Shown piece after piece: positions 1 to 13,226 of a stretch of DNA of 64,000 nt; within the stretch, counting starts at the first letter, position 1, and each line of letters begins with the position of its first letter. Below the pieces are notes generated by a model. That model worked only from the letters and a program-made list of their open reading frames with translations, searched no databases and was not told where the DNA came from. The stretch is from Streptomyces sp. NBC_00457 (GTDB taxonomy: Bacteria; Actinomycetota; Actinomycetes; Streptomycetales; Streptomycetaceae). The position numbers and the translations under genes were made by a program. The DNA lies in assembly GCF_036014015.1 (NCBI RefSeq), contig NZ_CP107905.1:4712001-4776000 (forward strand), given 5' to 3'.

Positions 1-316
1 CGTCGTGCCAGCCCGCGAGGATGATGAACGGGATCAGCAGGGCGGTCAGCGCGATCAGCGCCACCGCGATGCCGTCCACACCCAGCTCGTACCGGACCCC
101 GAACTCCGCGATCCAGGGGTGGGATTCGGTCAGCTGGTAGCGGTCACCGTCGGGATCGAAGCGCACCAGGGTGGTGATGGCCAGCCCGAGGGTGGCCAGC
201 GAGACCAGCAGCGCCAGCCACTTGGCGGCGGTGCGCTGGGCGGCCGGTACGGCGGCCGTGGCGATCGCCCCGATCGCGGGGAGCGCCGCCGTCGCTGTCA
301 GCAGTGGAAAGGACAT
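1..316 (-). CDS. nuoM: NADH-quinone oxidoreductase subunit M, N-terminal part
   Basis: Antiporter-like membrane subunit of proton-pumping complex I. Only the first 105 codons lie in the window; the rest continues past position 1. The visible part starts ATG TCC TTT at 316 and shows two or three hydrophobic helices and the VDGIAVALIALTALLIPFI stretch typical of NuoM/NuoL proteins, where a short loop precedes the helix. The start lies 5 bases after the nuoL stop, so it is the 13th gene of the same minus-strand operon. nuoN should follow outside the window. The assignment rests on order and on the N-terminal sequence. Confidence 0.93.
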   Translation of the reverse strand, partial: MSFPLLTATAALPAIGAIATAAVPAAQRTAAKWLALLVSLATLGLAITTLVRFDPDGDRYQLTESHPWIAEFGVRYELGVDGIAVALIALTALLIPFIILAGWHD

Positions 317-321
317 CGGTA

Positions 322-2286
322 TCAGACCGCCCTCATCAGCAGGGTCGCGGCGACGAGGATCGCCGCGCCGCCGAACATCGAGACCGCGTACGACCGCGCG
401 AAGCCGTTCTGCAGCCTGCGCATCCGTCCGGAGAGGCCGCCGACCGAGGCCGCCGTGCCGTTGACGACTCCGTCGACCAGGGTGTGGTCGACGTACACCA
501 GGGACCGCGTCAGGTGCTCGCCGCCGCGGACCAGGACGACGTGGTTGAAGTCGTCCTGGAGCAGATCGCGCCGGGCGGCCCGGGTGAGCAGCGATCCGCG
601 CGGGGCGGCGACCGGGACCGGGCGGCGGCCGTACTGCGCGTAGGCGAGGGCGACACCGATGACCATGCACGCCACGGTCGCTCCCGTGACCGCTCCCGCG
701 CTGAGCGGTGAGTCGCCGTGGTCGTGCCCGGTGATGGGCTCCAGCCAGTGCAGGAAGCGGTCGCCGATGCTGAAGAACCCGCCGGCGAAAACCGATCCGA
801 AGGCCAACACGATCATCGGGATCGTCATGGACCTCGGCGACTCGTGCGGATGCGGTTCCGCGTGCTCGCCGTGAGTCTCGGCGGCGGGCTCCGCACTCGG
901 CTCGGCGGGGGAAGCCGTCTTGGCGTGCCGCCAGCGTTCTTCTCCGAAGAACGTCATCAGCATCACGCGCGTCATGTAGAACGCCGTGATGGCCGCGCCG
1001 AGCAGGGCCGCGCCGCCGAGGATCCAGCCCTCGGTGCCGCCCTTGGCGAACGCCGCCTCGATGATCTTGTCCTTGGAGAAGAAGCCGGACAGGCCCGGGA
1101 AGCCGATGATGGCGAGGTAGCCGAGGCCGAAGGTGACGAAGGTGACCGGCATGTACTTCCTCAGACCGCCGTACTTCCTCATGTCGACCTCGTCGTTCAT
1201 GCCGTGCATGACCGAACCGGCGCCGAGGAACAGCCCGGCCTTGAAGAAGCCGTGCGTCACCAGGTGCATGATCGCGAAGACGTAGCCGATGGGGCCGAGG
1301 CCGGCGGCGAGGATCATGTAGCCGATCTGCGACATGGTCGAGCCGGCCAGCGCCTTCTTGATGTCGTCCTTCGCGCAACCGACGATCGCACCGAACAGGA
1401 GCGTGACGGCGCCGACCACGGTGACCGCCAACTGCGCGTCCGGCGCGGCGTTGAAGATCGCTCCGGAGCGGACGATCAGATAGACGCCCGCGGTGACCAT
1501 CGTCGCGGCGTGGATGAGGGCCGAGACCGGGGTCGGGCCCTCCATCGCGTCCCCGAGCCAGGACTGCAGCGGCACCTGGGCGGACTTGCCGCAGGCGGCC
1601 AGGAGCAGCATCAGCCCGATGCCGGTGAGGGTGGCCTCGCTGGTACCGCCGACGAGGCCCTCCTCTTCGTGGCTGCCGAGCACCGGCCCGAAGGCGAAGG
1701 TCCCGAACGTCGTGAACATGATCATGATCGCGATCGACAGGCCCATGTCGCCGACCCGGTTGACCAGGAAGGCCTTCTTCGCGGCGGTCGCCGCGCTGGG
1801 CTTGTGCTGCCAGAAACCGATCAGCAGGTACGACGCCAGACCGACGCCTTCCCAGCCGACGTACAGCAGCAGGTAGTTGTCGGCGAGGACGAGCAGCAGC
1901 ATCGCCGCGAGGAACAGGTTCAGATAACCGAAGAAGCGGCGGCGCCGCTCGTCGTGCTCCATGTACCCGATCGAGTACACGTGGATCAGCGAGCCGACGC
2001 CGGTGATCAGCAGGACGAACGTCATCGACAACTGGTCGAGCTGGAAGGCGACGTCGGCCTGGAAGCCCTCGACCGGCACCCAGCTGAACAGGTGCTGGCC
2101 GAGTTCGCGTTCCTCGGCGCCCTTCCCCAGCATGTCGACGAAGAGGACCACGCCGATCACGAAGGAGACGGCCGCGAGGACCGTCCCGATCCAGTGGCCG
2201 ACGGCATCGAGCCGCCGGCCGCCGCACAGCAGTACGGCCGCTCCGAGCAGAGGCGCCGCCACCAGCAGCGCAATCAGGTTCTCCAC
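322..2286 (-). CDS. nuoL: NADH-quinone oxidoreductase subunit L
   Basis: Largest antiporter-like membrane subunit of complex I, 654 aa, with many membrane helices through its length. The family motif [12 protein letters not shown] is at about residues 144-155, with the conserved glutamate at 146. The [11 protein letters not shown] segment lies mid-protein. A charged, His-rich cytoplasmic or periplasmic insert (around [13 protein letters not shown], in the last third) separates the antiporter core from the C-terminal helices, as in other actinobacteria. The start is GTG at 2286, preceded by AAGGGG. It follows nuoK by 14 bases and precedes nuoM by 5 bases. Confidence 0.97.
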   Translation of the reverse strand: MENLIALLVAAPLLGAAVLLCGGRRLDAVGHWIGTVLAAVSFVIGVVLFVDMLGKGAEERELGQHLFSWVPVEGFQADVAFQLDQLSMTFVLLITGVGSLIHVYSIGYMEHDERRRRFFGYLNLFLAAMLLLVLADNYLLLYVGWEGVGLASYLLIGFWQHKPSAATAAKKAFLVNRVGDMGLSIAIMIMFTTFGTFAFGPVLGSHEEEGLVGGTSEATLTGIGLMLLLAACGKSAQVPLQSWLGDAMEGPTPVSALIHAATMVTAGVYLIVRSGAIFNAAPDAQLAVTVVGAVTLLFGAIVGCAKDDIKKALAGSTMSQIGYMILAAGLGPIGYVFAIMHLVTHGFFKAGLFLGAGSVMHGMNDEVDMRKYGGLRKYMPVTFVTFGLGYLAIIGFPGLSGFFSKDKIIEAAFAKGGTEGWILGGAALLGAAITAFYMTRVMLMTFFGEERWRHAKTASPAEPSAEPAAETHGEHAEPHPHESPRSMTIPMIVLAFGSVFAGGFFSIGDRFLHWLEPITGHDHGDSPLSAGAVTGATVACMVIGVALAYAQYGRRPVPVAAPRGSLLTRAARRDLLQDDFNHVVLVRGGEHLTRSLVYVDHTLVDGVVNGTAASVGGLSGRMRRLQNGFARSYAVSMFGGAAILVAATLLMRAV

Positions 2287-2300
2287 GATTCAGCGACCCC

Positions 2301-2600
2301 TTAGAGCTTCATCAGGCTGGCGTCGTCGACCGAGGCCGAGTGGCGGGAACGGAACAGCGACACGATGATCGCGAGCCCGACCACGACCTCCGCGGCGGCG
2401 ACGACCATCGTGAAGAACGCGATGATCTGGCCGTCGAGATTGCCGTGCATCCGGGAGAAGGCGACGAGCGAAAGGTTGCAGGCGTTGAGCATCAGCTCGA
2501 TGCACATGAAGACCACGATCGCGTTCCGCCGGATCAGTACTCCGGTGGCGCCGATCGTGAACAACAGGGCGGCGAGGTAGATGTAGTTGACCGGATTCAC
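2301..2600 (-). CDS. nuoK: NADH-quinone oxidoreductase subunit K
   Basis: Small three-helix membrane subunit of complex I, 99 aa, the normal length. The two buried glutamates needed for proton translocation in the family (E36 and E72 in E. coli) are present as E35 in [12 protein letters not shown] and E71 in [11 protein letters not shown]. The ATG overlaps the nuoJ stop by 4 bases (ATGA), which implies translational coupling. Confidence 0.97.
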   Translation of the reverse strand: MNPVNYIYLAALLFTIGATGVLIRRNAIVVFMCIELMLNACNLSLVAFSRMHGNLDGQIIAFFTMVVAAAEVVVGLAIIVSLFRSRHSASVDDASLMKL

Positions 2601-3415
2601 TTCGACGCCTCCCCGCTCTTCGTGCGCTCCAGGCGGTCCTCGGCGCGCTGCTCCAGGGCCTTGAGGTCGTTGATCGCCTCGGTGGACACATCACGGATCT
2701 GGCCGCGTTCGCGCAGCGTCTTGCTGACGGTGAGCTCGGACGGTGTGCCGTCGGGCAGCAGGCCCGCGATGTCCACCGCGTTGTGCCGGGCGTAGACACC
2801 GGGCGCGGGCAGCGGCGGCAGGTGCTTGCCCTCGCGCACACGCTGCTCGGCCAGCTCGCGCTGGGTCTTGGCCCGTTCGGTGCGCTCCCGGTGGGTGAGC
2901 ACCATGGCGCCGACGGCGGCCGTGATCAGCAGGGCGCCGGTGATTTCGAAGGCGAAGACGTACTTGGTGAAGAGAAGGGCCGCGAGACCCTCCACATTGC
3001 CGTTCGCGTTGGCCTGGGCCAGGCCGGTGAACTCCGTCAGGGAGGCGTTCCCGATACCCGCGACCAACAGGATGCCGAAGCCGAGCCCGCAGAGAAGGGC
3101 CAGCCAGCGCTGGCCCTTGATGGTCTCCTTCAGGGAGTCCGCAGCCGTCACGCCGACGAGCATCACCACGAACAGGAACAGCATCATGATCGCGCCGGTG
3201 TAGACGACGATCTGCACGACGCCCAGGAAGTAGGCGCCGTTGGCGAGGTAGAACACCGCCAGAATGATCATGGTCCCGGCGAGGCAGAGCGCACTGTGCA
3301 CGGCCTTCTTCATGAAGACGGTGCACAGGGCGCCGATCACCGCGACGGTACCGAGGACCCAGAACTGGAAGGCCTCTCCGGTGGAGGTGGAGTAGGCGGC
3401 GAGCTGCGCGCTCAC
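2597..3415 (-). CDS. nuoJ: NADH-quinone oxidoreductase subunit J
   Basis: Membrane subunit of complex I, 272 aa. The first 165 residues hold about five membrane helices, including [19 protein letters not shown], the conserved helix that carries the pi-bulge in NuoJ. The C-terminal 100 residues are hydrophilic and Lys/Arg/Glu rich, an extension absent from E. coli NuoJ (about 184 aa) but usual in Streptomyces. The start is GTG at 3415, overlapping the nuoI stop as GTGA. A longer in-frame extension upstream runs through nuoI in another frame and is not real. Confidence 0.96.
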   Translation of the reverse strand: MSAQLAAYSTSTGEAFQFWVLGTVAVIGALCTVFMKKAVHSALCLAGTMIILAVFYLANGAYFLGVVQIVVYTGAIMMLFLFVVMLVGVTAADSLKETIKGQRWLALLCGLGFGILLVAGIGNASLTEFTGLAQANANGNVEGLAALLFTKYVFAFEITGALLITAAVGAMVLTHRERTERAKTQRELAEQRVREGKHLPPLPAPGVYARHNAVDIAGLLPDGTPSELTVSKTLRERGQIRDVSTEAINDLKALEQRAEDRLERTKSGEASK

Positions 3416-4014
3416 GCTTCCACCCCCTCGTCCTCGGGCTTCTCTCCCTTGGAGACCGCGACTTGCTGCTCCGTGCCGGGCGCGGCCTCCGTCACCAGGC
3501 CCCGGTAGTAGTCCTGCTCGTCCATCCCCGGGTAGATGGCGTGCGGGGTGTCGACCATGGCGTCGTCGAGGCCGGCCAGCAGCTGTTCCTTGGTGTAGAT
3601 CAGGTTGGCACGGCTGGAGTCGGCGAGCTCGAACTCGTTCGTCATCGTGAGCGCGCGCGTGGGGCACGCCTCGATGCACAGGCCGCACAGGATGCAGCGG
3701 GCGTAGTTGATCTGGTAGACGCGGCCGTACCGCTCGCCCGGCGAGTAGCGCTCCTCGTCCGTGTTGTCCGCGCCCTCGACGTAGATCGCGTCGGCGGGGC
3801 AGGCCCAGGCGCACAGCTCGCAGCCGACGCACTTCTCCAGGCCGTCCGGATGGCGGTTGAGCTGGTGCCGTCCGTGGAACCGGGGGGCGGTGGTCTTCTG
3901 CTGCTCCGGGTACTGCTCGGTCAGCCGCTTCTTGAACATGGCCTTGAAGGTCACGCCGAAGCCGGCCACCGGGTTCTGGAAACCGGGTTTGGTCTCCTTG
4001 GGCTCCTCAGCCAT
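3412..4014 (-). CDS. nuoI: NADH-quinone oxidoreductase subunit I (2x[4Fe-4S])
   Basis: Ferredoxin-like subunit of 200 aa that passes electrons through clusters N6a and N6b to NuoB. Two CxxCxxCxxxCP sets are visible: C62, C65, C68, C72 and C107, C110, C113, C117. ATG 4014 is chosen over an in-frame start 60 bases upstream because a strong AAAGGAGG lies 7 to 8 bases before it and the upstream residues look non-homologous. The start lies just inside the end of nuoH (stop at 4007-4009), so the two are coupled. Confidence 0.97.
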   Translation of the reverse strand: MAEEPKETKPGFQNPVAGFGVTFKAMFKKRLTEQYPEQQKTTAPRFHGRHQLNRHPDGLEKCVGCELCAWACPADAIYVEGADNTDEERYSPGERYGRVYQINYARCILCGLCIEACPTRALTMTNEFELADSSRANLIYTKEQLLAGLDDAMVDTPHAIYPGMDEQDYYRGLVTEAAPGTEQQVAVSKGEKPEDEGVEA

Positions 4015-5371
4015 CGGACGCCTCCTTTCCATCCAGAGATCCGTCACTGGCAGTATCCGGCCCACCACTGACAATCAACTCCCGCTCGCGGCGCGAACGG
4101 CGCCGGGGCACCGGCGGCAGCTCCTGTCCCGGCAGTGGCGGCACGGGGAATCCGCCCGCCATCGGGTCGAAGCCCGGGGGCTCTTCGGTGGCCCGCTCGG
4201 CCGCCTTCGCCTTCTCGCGGAACATGTCGGCGACGAAGGAGAGCAGCAGGAGGCCGAGGACACCGCCACCGACGTACAGGGCGATGTCGGCGAAGTCGTA
4301 GTTCTCGTTCCGCAGCGTCCGCACCGTGGCGACGAGCATCAGCCAGACCACGGAGACCGGGATGAGGACCTTCCAGCCGAGCTTCATCAGCTGGTCGTAA
4401 CGGACCCGCGGCAGCGTGCCGCGCAGCCAGATGAAGAAGAACAGCAGCAACTGGACCTTGACGACGAACCAGAGCATCGGCCACCAGCCGTGGTTCGCGC
4501 CCTCCCAGAAGGTGGAGACCGGCCAGGGGGCCCGCCAGCCGCCCAGGAAGAGCGTCACCGACACGGCCGAGACCGTCACCATGTTCACGTACTCGGCGAG
4601 CATGAACATCGCGAACTTGATCGACGAGTACTCGGTATTGAAGCCGCCGACCAGGTCGCCCTCGGACTCCGGCATGTCGAAGGGGGCGCGGTTGGTCTCG
4701 CCGACCATCGTGATGATGTAGATCACGAAGGACACCGGCAGCAGGATGATGTACCAGCGGTCCTGCTGCGCCTCGACGATCGCCGACGTCGACATCGACC
4801 CCGAGTAGAGGAAGACGGAGGCGAAGGCGGCGCCCATGGCGATCTCGTACGAGATCATCTGCGCGCAGGACCGCAGGCCGCCGAGCAGCGGATAGGTGGA
4901 TCCGGAACTCCAACCCGCGAGAACGATGCCGTAGATGCCGACCGAGGCGACCGCGAGGATGTAGAGCATCGCGATGGGCAGGTCGGTGAGCTGCATCGTG
5001 GTGCGGTGGCCGAAGATCGAGATCTCGTTGCCGGCCGGTCCGAAGGGGATCACCGCGATCGCCATGAAGGCCGGGATGGCCGCGACGATCGGAGCGAGGA
5101 TGTAGACCGCCTTGTCCGCGCGCTTGACGACGAGGTCTTCCTTGAGCATCAGCTTGATGCCGTCGGCGAGCGACTGGAGCATGCCCCAGGGGCCGTGCCG
5201 GTTGGGGCCGATGCGCAGCTGCATCCAGGCGACGACCTTGCGCTCCCAGACGATGGAGAACAGCACGGTCACCATCAGGAAGGCGAAGCAGAACACCGCC
5301 TTGATGACGACCAGCCACCAGGGGTCGAGGCCGAACATCGAGAGGTCTTCAGCGGCGAGGTACCGGCTCAT
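4007..5371 (-). CDS. nuoH: NADH-quinone oxidoreductase subunit H
   Basis: Quinone-channel membrane subunit of complex I, 454 aa with eight predicted helices. The conserved segment [20 protein letters not shown] is near residues 45-65, and the loop with [18 protein letters not shown], part of the proton and quinone path, is clear. A hydrophilic C-terminal tail of about 70 residues ([20 protein letters not shown] and beyond) extends past the E. coli length of 325. The ATG overlaps the nuoG stop by 4 bases. Confidence 0.97.
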   Translation of the reverse strand: MSRYLAAEDLSMFGLDPWWLVVIKAVFCFAFLMVTVLFSIVWERKVVAWMQLRIGPNRHGPWGMLQSLADGIKLMLKEDLVVKRADKAVYILAPIVAAIPAFMAIAVIPFGPAGNEISIFGHRTTMQLTDLPIAMLYILAVASVGIYGIVLAGWSSGSTYPLLGGLRSCAQMISYEIAMGAAFASVFLYSGSMSTSAIVEAQQDRWYIILLPVSFVIYIITMVGETNRAPFDMPESEGDLVGGFNTEYSSIKFAMFMLAEYVNMVTVSAVSVTLFLGGWRAPWPVSTFWEGANHGWWPMLWFVVKVQLLLFFFIWLRGTLPRVRYDQLMKLGWKVLIPVSVVWLMLVATVRTLRNENYDFADIALYVGGGVLGLLLLSFVADMFREKAKAAERATEEPPGFDPMAGGFPVPPLPGQELPPVPRRRSRRERELIVSGGPDTASDGSLDGKEASDG

Positions 5372-7872
5372 GCCTCCACCTCCTTGGGGGCCTCGGTCGG
5401 TTGCGTCGCCGGGCCGATGCGGACCAGGGAGCCGGGCAGCGCCCCGGTGTCGGAGGCGACGCCCCCGCCGGTGGAGTTCAGCGGGAGCCAGACCACGCGG
5501 TCGGGCATCTCGGTGACCCTGAGAGGTAGTTCGACCGTTCCCGCGGTACCGGTCACGGCGAGGAGGTCGCCTTCCTTGACGCCCGCCTCGGCAGCCGTCG
5601 CGGCCGACACGCGCGCGTGGGCGGCGTGCCGGGTCCCGGCGAGCGCCTCGTCGCCCTCCTGCAGACGGCCCTGGTCGAGCAGCAGCCGGTGCCCCGCGAG
5701 CACGGCCTCCCCGGCGGCCGGCCGCGGCAACACGCCCGCGATCGCCAGCGGCTCGGTGGCCCGCGGCCCGTCCCAGGCGCCGAGCCGGTCCAGCTCCGCG
5801 CGCGCGGTGCGCAGATCCGGCAGCCCCAGATGTACGTCCATGGCGTCGGCCAGCATCTGCAGCGCACGCGCGTCGGTCGGCGCGAGGGTGCGGGTCATGT
5901 GGTCGGGCTTGAGCGCGGCCTCGAACATGCGAGCCCGGCCTTCCCAGTTGAGGAAGGTGCCCGCCTTCTCGGCCACCGCCGCGACGGGGAGCACGACGTC
6001 CGCGAGCTCGGTGATCTCGCTGGGCCTCAGCTCAAGCGACACCACGAAGCCCACCTCGTGAAGTGCTTCACGCGCGCGTGCCGGGTCGGGCAGGTCGGCG
6101 ATCTCGACGCCGGCGACGAGCAGCGCCTGGAGTTCGCCTGTGGCGGCGTCCTCGACGATCTGGCCGGTGTCCCGGCCGTAGCGGAGCGGGAGTTCGGCGA
6201 CGCCCCAGGCCGCGGCGACCTCCTCACGCGCGCGCGGGTCGGTGGCCGGACGCCCGCCCGGCAGCAGCGACGGCAGCGCGCCCGCCTCGATCGCGCCCCG
6301 CTCACCGGCCCGGCGCGGAATCCACACGAGGTGGGCGCCGGTCGCGGTGGCGAACCGTGCGGCGGCGGTGAGTCCGCCCGCCACGGTGGCCAGCCGCTCG
6401 CCGACGACGATCACCGCGCCCTTGGTGCGCAGCGCCTCGGCGGCCTTGGCACCGTCGTCCTCCAGGCCGACCCCGCTCGCGAGCGCATCCAGCCACTCGG
6501 TCTCGGTGCCGGGAGCGGCGGGCAGCAGCGTGCCGCCCGCCTTCTCCAGGCCGCGCGTGGCGTGCGTGGCCAGCGCGAACACCTTCTGCCCGTGTCCCCG
6601 CCAGGCCTTGCGCAGCCGCAGGAAGACGCCGGGCGCCTCCTCCTCGGCCTCGAACCCGACCAGCAGGACCGCGGGTGCCTTCTCCAGAGAGGTGTACGTG
6701 ACGCCCGTACCGTCGAGATCCCGTCCGCGCCCGGCGACCTGGGCGGCCAGGAAGTCGGCCTCCTCGCCGCTGTGCACCCGCGCGCGGAAGTCGATGTCGT
6801 TCGTGTCGAGCGCCACGCGTGCGAACTTGCTGTAGGCGTAGGCGTCCTCGACGGTGAGGCGCCCGCCGGTCAGGACTCCGGTGCGCCCGCGCGAGGCGAG
6901 CAGCCCCTGAGCCGCGATCTGCAGGGCCTCCGGCCACGACGCGGGGACCAGGTCCCCCTCGGCGTTGCGCACCAGCGGCGTGTCGATCCGGTCCCGCTGT
7001 TGCGCGTACCGGAAGCCGAAGCGCCCCTTGTCGCAGATCCACTCCTCGTTGACCTGGGGGTCGTTGGCGGCGAGGCGCCGCATGACCTTGCCGCGCCGGT
7101 GGTCGGTGCGGGTCGCGCAGCCGCCGGAGCAGTGCTCGCACACGCTCGGCGAGGAGACGAGGTCGAACGGGCGGGAGCGGAAGCGGTACGCCGCCGAGGT
7201 GAGCGCGCCGACCGGGCAGATCTGGATGGTGTTGCCGGAGAAGTACGACTCGAAGGGGTCGCCCTCGCCGGTACCGACCTGCTGCAGCGCGCCCCGCTCC
7301 AGCAGCTCGATCATCGGGTCGCCCGCGATCTGGTTGGAGAACCGGGTGCAGCGGGCGCACAGCACGCACCGCTCCCGGTCCAGCAGCACCTGCTTGGAGA
7401 TCGGGACGGGCTTCTCGAAGGTCCGCTTCTTTCCCTCGAAGCGGGACTCCGCGTTGCCGTGCGACATCGCCTGGTTCTGCAGCGGGCACTCGCCACCCTT
7501 GTCGCAGACCGGGCAGTCCAGCGGGTGGTTGATGAGCAGCAGCTCCATCACACCGTGCTGGGCCTTCTCGGCGACCGGCGAGGTGAGGTGGGTCTTGACC
7601 ACCATCCCGTCGGTGCAGGTGATCGTGCAGGACGCCATCGGCTTGCGCTGGCCCTCGACCTCGACGATGCACTGGCGGCAGGCGCCGGCCGGGTCGAGGA
7701 GGGGATGGTCGCAGAACCGGGGGATCTCGATGCCGAGTTGTTCGGCGGCCCTGATGACCAGGGTGCCCTTGGGCACGCTGATCTCGACGCCGTCGATCGT
7801 CAGCGAGACGAGATCTTCCGGCGGGACCGCCGCCTCTCCCCCTCCGGAGGGAGCGTTGGTGGTCACGGTCAT
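5368..7872 (-). CDS. nuoG: NADH-quinone oxidoreductase subunit G
   Basis: Peripheral-arm iron-sulfur subunit, 834 aa. Cluster ligands are visible in order: [2Fe-2S] N1b C54, C65, C68, C82; [4Fe-4S] N5 H116, C120, C123, C129; N4 C169, C172, C175, C219; and the extra N7 set C245, C248, C252, C280, which only some bacteria keep. The remainder is a molybdopterin-oxidoreductase-like fold without an obvious cofactor role. The start is ATG 7872 (MTVTTN), overlapping the nuoF stop as ATGA. Longer upstream readings run through nuoF and are rejected. Confidence 0.97.
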   Translation of the reverse strand: MTVTTNAPSGGGEAAVPPEDLVSLTIDGVEISVPKGTLVIRAAEQLGIEIPRFCDHPLLDPAGACRQCIVEVEGQRKPMASCTITCTDGMVVKTHLTSPVAEKAQHGVMELLLINHPLDCPVCDKGGECPLQNQAMSHGNAESRFEGKKRTFEKPVPISKQVLLDRERCVLCARCTRFSNQIAGDPMIELLERGALQQVGTGEGDPFESYFSGNTIQICPVGALTSAAYRFRSRPFDLVSSPSVCEHCSGGCATRTDHRRGKVMRRLAANDPQVNEEWICDKGRFGFRYAQQRDRIDTPLVRNAEGDLVPASWPEALQIAAQGLLASRGRTGVLTGGRLTVEDAYAYSKFARVALDTNDIDFRARVHSGEEADFLAAQVAGRGRDLDGTGVTYTSLEKAPAVLLVGFEAEEEAPGVFLRLRKAWRGHGQKVFALATHATRGLEKAGGTLLPAAPGTETEWLDALASGVGLEDDGAKAAEALRTKGAVIVVGERLATVAGGLTAAARFATATGAHLVWIPRRAGERGAIEAGALPSLLPGGRPATDPRAREEVAAAWGVAELPLRYGRDTGQIVEDAATGELQALLVAGVEIADLPDPARAREALHEVGFVVSLELRPSEITELADVVLPVAAVAEKAGTFLNWEGRARMFEAALKPDHMTRTLAPTDARALQMLADAMDVHLGLPDLRTARAELDRLGAWDGPRATEPLAIAGVLPRPAAGEAVLAGHRLLLDQGRLQEGDEALAGTRHAAHARVSAATAAEAGVKEGDLLAVTGTAGTVELPLRVTEMPDRVVWLPLNSTGGGVASDTGALPGSLVRIGPATQPTEAPKEVEA

Positions 7873-9215
7873 GCGTTCACCTCCGTGCGGTCGGCCCAGG
7901 CCGTCGACTTGGCCGGGTCGAAGGGGCAGCCGCGGCCCGTGATGTGCTGCTCGTACTCCTCGCGGAAGTACTTCAGCGAGGAGAAGATCGGCGAGGCGGC
8001 ACCGTCGCCGAGGGCGCAGAAGGACTTGCCGTTGATGTTGTCGGCGATGTCGTTCAGCTTGTCGAGGTCGCTCATCACGCCCTTGCCGGCCTCGATGTCG
8101 CGCAGCAACTGCACGAGCCAGTACGTCCCTTCGCGGCACGGTGTGCACTTGCCGCAGGACTCATGGGCGTAGAACTCGGTCCAGCGGGTGACGGCCCGCA
8201 CCACGCAGGTCGTCTCGTCGAAGCACTGCAGGGCTTTGGTGCCGAGCATGGAACCGGCGGCGCCCACTCCCTCGTAGTCGAGAGGGACGTCGAGGTGCTC
8301 GTCGGTGAACATCGGCGTCGAGGACCCACCGGGCGTCCAGAACTTGAGGCGGTGCCCCGGCCGCATGCCGCCGCTCATTTCGAGGAGCTGGCGGAGCGTG
8401 ATGCCGAGCGGCGCCTCGAACTGGCCGGGATTGGCGACATGGCCGCTGAGCGAGTAGAGCGTGAAGCCCGGGGACTTCTCGCTGCCCATCGACCTGAACC
8501 AGTCCTTGCCGTTTTTCAGGATGGCGGGAACCGACGCGATCGACTCGACGTTATTCACCACAGTCGGGCACGCATAGAGGCCCGCGACGGCAGGGAAGGG
8601 GGGACGGAGCCGCGGTTGACCCCGGCGGCCCTCGAGCGAGTCGAGCAGTGCGGTCTCTTCACCGCAGATGTACGCGCCCGCGCCCGCGTGCACGGTGAGT
8701 TGGAGATCAAGGCCACTGCCCAGGATGTTCTCGCCGAGGAAGCCGGCCTCGTAGGCCTCGCGCACGGCCTCGTGCAACCGCCGCAGAACAGGGACGACTT
8801 CACCACGCAGATAGATGAAGGCATGCGACGACCTGATGGCATAACACGCGATCACAATGCCCTCGATGAGGCTATGCGGGTTCGCGAAGAGGAGCGGAAT
8901 GTCCTTGCACGTTCCGGGCTCCGACTCGTCGGCGTTGACAACTAGATAGTGCGGTTTTCCATCACCCTGGGGAATGAACTGCCATTTCATTCCCGTCGGG
9001 AATCCCGCGCCGCCACGGCCCCGCAGCCCGGACTCCTTCACATACGCGATGAGGTCGTCCGGCGACATGGCGAGTGCCTTGCGCAGCCCCTCGTATCCTT
9101 CGTGCCTTCGGTAGACGTCCAGCGTCCAGGACCTGTCCTCGTCCCAGAAGGCCGACAGCACGGGTGCGAGCAGCTTTTCAGGACTCGTGTCCTTGATCTC
9201 GGCTGCCAAGGTCAT
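7869..9215 (-). CDS. nuoF: NADH-quinone oxidoreductase subunit F (FMN, NADH site)
   Basis: NADH-oxidising subunit of complex I, 448 aa. The glycine-rich FMN/NADH segment [13 protein letters not shown] lies at residues 66-78. The N3 [4Fe-4S] ligands are C354, C357, C360 ([12 protein letters not shown]) and C400. ATG 9215 shares one base with the nuoE stop (TGATG). It forms the NADH dehydrogenase module with NuoE and NuoG on either side in the operon. Confidence 0.97.
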   Translation of the reverse strand: MTLAAEIKDTSPEKLLAPVLSAFWDEDRSWTLDVYRRHEGYEGLRKALAMSPDDLIAYVKESGLRGRGGAGFPTGMKWQFIPQGDGKPHYLVVNADESEPGTCKDIPLLFANPHSLIEGIVIACYAIRSSHAFIYLRGEVVPVLRRLHEAVREAYEAGFLGENILGSGLDLQLTVHAGAGAYICGEETALLDSLEGRRGQPRLRPPFPAVAGLYACPTVVNNVESIASVPAILKNGKDWFRSMGSEKSPGFTLYSLSGHVANPGQFEAPLGITLRQLLEMSGGMRPGHRLKFWTPGGSSTPMFTDEHLDVPLDYEGVGAAGSMLGTKALQCFDETTCVVRAVTRWTEFYAHESCGKCTPCREGTYWLVQLLRDIEAGKGVMSDLDKLNDIADNINGKSFCALGDGAASPIFSSLKYFREEYEQHITGRGCPFDPAKSTAWADRTEVNA

Positions 9216-10083
9216 CACTCCCCCTCCTCGGCGGTAGGCCCTGCCGGGTGGGCGGGGTCGGATGCCGATGTGTCCTGCGGCGCGTCGTGCGAGCTCAGGT
9301 GTTCTGTGGGTGACGGCTCGTGTACGGCCCTGTCCTGCGGCTCGGTGTGCGGGCCGCCCTCCCGCGGATGGACCACGCGCGCGGGTGCGGCCTCTCCCCT
9401 GGCCAGGCGGAGGCCCACCAGCGAGGCGGGTCCCGCTCCGCCGCTTGCCTCGACGGCCCCTGGCCGCTCGTCGGGGAAGCCGGCGAGGATCCGGGCGGTC
9501 TCCTTGAAGGTGCACAGCGGCGCCCCGCGCGTGGGCTCGACCGGGCGTCCCGCGCGCAGGTCGTCGACGAGACGCTTGGCGGTGGCCGGGGTCTGGTTGT
9601 CGAAGAACTCCCAGTTGACCATCACGACCGGCGCGAAGTCGCAGGCCGCGTTGCACTCGATGTGCTCCAGGGTGACCTTGCCGTCGTCGGTGGTCTCGCC
9701 GTTGCCGACGCCGAGGTGCTCCTGGAGCTCCTCGAAGATCGCGTCCCCGCCCATCACGGCGCAGAGCGTGTTGGTGCAGACGCCGACCTGGTAGTCACCG
9801 CTCGGCCTGCGCCGGTACATGGTGTAGAAGGTGGCGACCGCGGTGACCTCGGCCGTGGTCAGGTCGAGCATGTCCGCGCAGAACCGCATCCCGGTGCGCG
9901 TGACATGGCCCTCCTCCGACTGGACGAGGTGCAGCAACGGCAGCAGCGCGGACCGGGAGTCCGGGTAGCGGGCGATGATCTCGCGCGCGTCGGTCTCCAG
10001 CCGGGCTCGGACGTCGTCCGGGTAGGCGGGCGCGGGCAGTTCGGGCATGCCCAGGCTGACGCCCCGCTCCGAAGAAGAGGTGG

Positions 10084-10087
<4 letters not shown>
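9215..10087 (-). CDS. nuoE: NADH-quinone oxidoreductase subunit E
   Basis: Thioredoxin-fold [2Fe-2S] subunit, 290 aa. Cluster N1a ligands are C104, C109 (CTNTLC), C145 and C149 (CNAAC). After about residue 200 there is an 80 to 90 residue hydrophilic, low-complexity tail rich in Pro, Glu, Ala and His, so the protein is far longer than E. coli NuoE (166 aa). Such tails occur in Streptomyces and have no known role. The GTG start at 10087 overlaps the nuoD stop as GTGA. Confidence 0.95.
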
Positions 10088-11402
<1,315 letters not shown>

Positions 11403-11406
<4 letters not shown>

Positions 11407-12154
11407 GAGTACGACCTCCGCTGGTCCGGAGCCGGGATCTGGGCGCCCTTGTACTCGACGGGGATGCCGCCGAGGGGGTAGTCCTTGCGCTGCGGGTGAC
11501 CCTGCCAGTCGTCCGGCATCATGATCCGCGTCAGGGCCGGGTGACCGTCGAAGACGATGCCGTAGAAGTCGTAGGTCTCGCGCTCGTGCCAGTCGTTGGT
11601 CGGATAGACGGAGACCAGGGACGGGATGTGCGGGTCGGCGTCCGGAGCGCTGACTTCCAGGCGGATCAGCCGGTTGTGGGTGATCGAGCGCAGGTGGTAG
11701 ACGGCGTGCAGCTCGCGGCCCTTGTCGTGGAGATAGTGGACACCGCTCACGCCGGTGCAGAGCTCGAAGCGCAGGGCGGGGTCGTCGCGCAGGGTGCGGG
11801 CGACGCGGAGCAGGTGCTCGCGTTCGATGTGGAAGGTGAGTTCGCCGCGGTCGACGACCGTCTTCTCGATCGCGTTCTCGGGGAGGAGGCCCTGTTCCTC
11901 CAGCGCGCCCTCGAGTTCGTCGGCGACCTCGTCGAACCACCCTCCGTAGGGGCGGCTCGCCGGTCCCGGGAGTCGGACCGAGCGGACCAGGCCGCCGTAG
12001 CCGGAGGTGTCGCCGCCGTTGTTGGCGCCGAACATGCCGCGCTGGACGCGGATCTCCTCACCGCCCTCACCGCGCTGGCCGGGGAGGTTGTCCGCGCCGA
12101 GGTCCTTCTCGGGGTTCACCCCGTTCGACGCCCCGCTGGTGCCGTTGGCGTCGC

Positions 12155-12158
<4 letters not shown>
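11403..12158 (-). CDS. nuoC: NADH-quinone oxidoreductase subunit C
   Basis: 30-kDa-type connecting subunit, 251 aa. The family signature [20 protein letters not shown] is in the C-terminal third, followed by [20 protein letters not shown]. The N-terminal 60 residues are a hydrophilic extension rich in Gly, Asn and Glu. The ATG at 12158 overlaps the nuoB stop by 4 bases. Confidence 0.97.
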
Positions 12159-12709
<551 letters not shown>

Positions 12710-12722
12710 GAGTTAAGGCCCC

Positions 12723-13082
12723 TCAGTCCCATTCCAGGCCGCCGCGTCGCCATACGTACGCGTAGGCCACGAAGACGGTGAGCACGAAGAGCAGCATCTC
12801 CACGAGCCCGAAAACACCCAGGGCGTCGAAGGTGACGGCCCAGGGGTAGAGGAAGACGATCTCGATATCGAAGATGATGAAGAGCATCGCCGTCAGGTAG
12901 TACTTGATCGGGAAGCGCCCGCCGCCGGCCGGCGTGGGGGTCGGCTCGATGCCGCACTCGTAGGCCTCGAGCTTGGCCCGGTTGTAACGCTTCGGACCGA
13001 TCAGCGTGGCCATGACCACGGAGAAGATCGCAAAGCCTGCCCCGAGGGCTCCCAGTACGAGGATGGGCGCATAGGCGTTCAC
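12723..13082 (-). CDS. nuoA: NADH-quinone oxidoreductase subunit A, first gene of nuo
   Basis: Three-helix membrane subunit at the foot of the quinone tunnel, 119 aa. The signatures YECGIEP (about residues 41-47) and FDIEIVFLYPWA are intact. The start is GTG 13082, with GAGGAG shortly upstream. This is the promoter-proximal gene of the operon; a Rex/Crp-type operator is centred about 114 bases upstream. Confidence 0.97.
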   Translation of the reverse strand: MNAYAPILVLGALGAGFAIFSVVMATLIGPKRYNRAKLEAYECGIEPTPTPAGGGRFPIKYYLTAMLFIIFDIEIVFLYPWAVTFDALGVFGLVEMLLFVLTVFVAYAYVWRRGGLEWD

Positions 13083-13188
13083 CGCTCCTCGCTCCTCTCA
13101 GTCGGCACTGACTGCTGGCGGTTGGCCGGGTTCGCACCCGCCTCACCTGTCCCACGAACCCCGCTCGTCCCGGCGAAGATCGAGAACA

Positions 13189-13204
13189 TGTGAAGCAGGT
13201 CACA
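13189..13204. promoter_or_regulatory. Rex-type (or Crp-type) operator upstream of nuoA
   Basis: The 16 bases read TGTGA-AGCAGG-TCACA, a perfect 5+5 inverted repeat. Rex, the NADH/NAD+ sensing repressor, is known in S. coelicolor to bind TGTGAACNNNTTCACA ahead of nuo. This copy differs at one inner base of the right arm. The same bases also fit GTGN6GNCAC, reported for Streptomyces Crp. A TAAGAT -10-like hexamer on the minus strand (13221-13226) would place the operator just downstream of the start point, suited to repression. Confidence 0.7.
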
Positions 13205-13220
13205 AGCCCAACTGCCTCGC

Positions 13221-13226
13221 ATCTTA
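13221..13226 (-). promoter_or_regulatory. Candidate -10 element of the nuo promoter
   Basis: On the minus strand these bases read TAAGAT (consensus TANNNT). The region 17 to 18 bases further upstream gives only a weak -35 match (TCGCAG or CGCAGA). Transcription would start near 13213, leaving a leader of about 130 bases to the nuoA GTG and placing the Rex/Crp box at about +17. This is inferred from sequence alone. Confidence 0.35.

Noticed and set aside
3857..8172. Long plus-strand open frames (up to 851 codons) antisense to nuoI, nuoH and nuoG
   Set aside because: They are antisense to strongly conserved complex I genes, rich in Arg/Gly/Ala/Val, lack ribosome sites and have no family features; expected from GC-rich codon bias.
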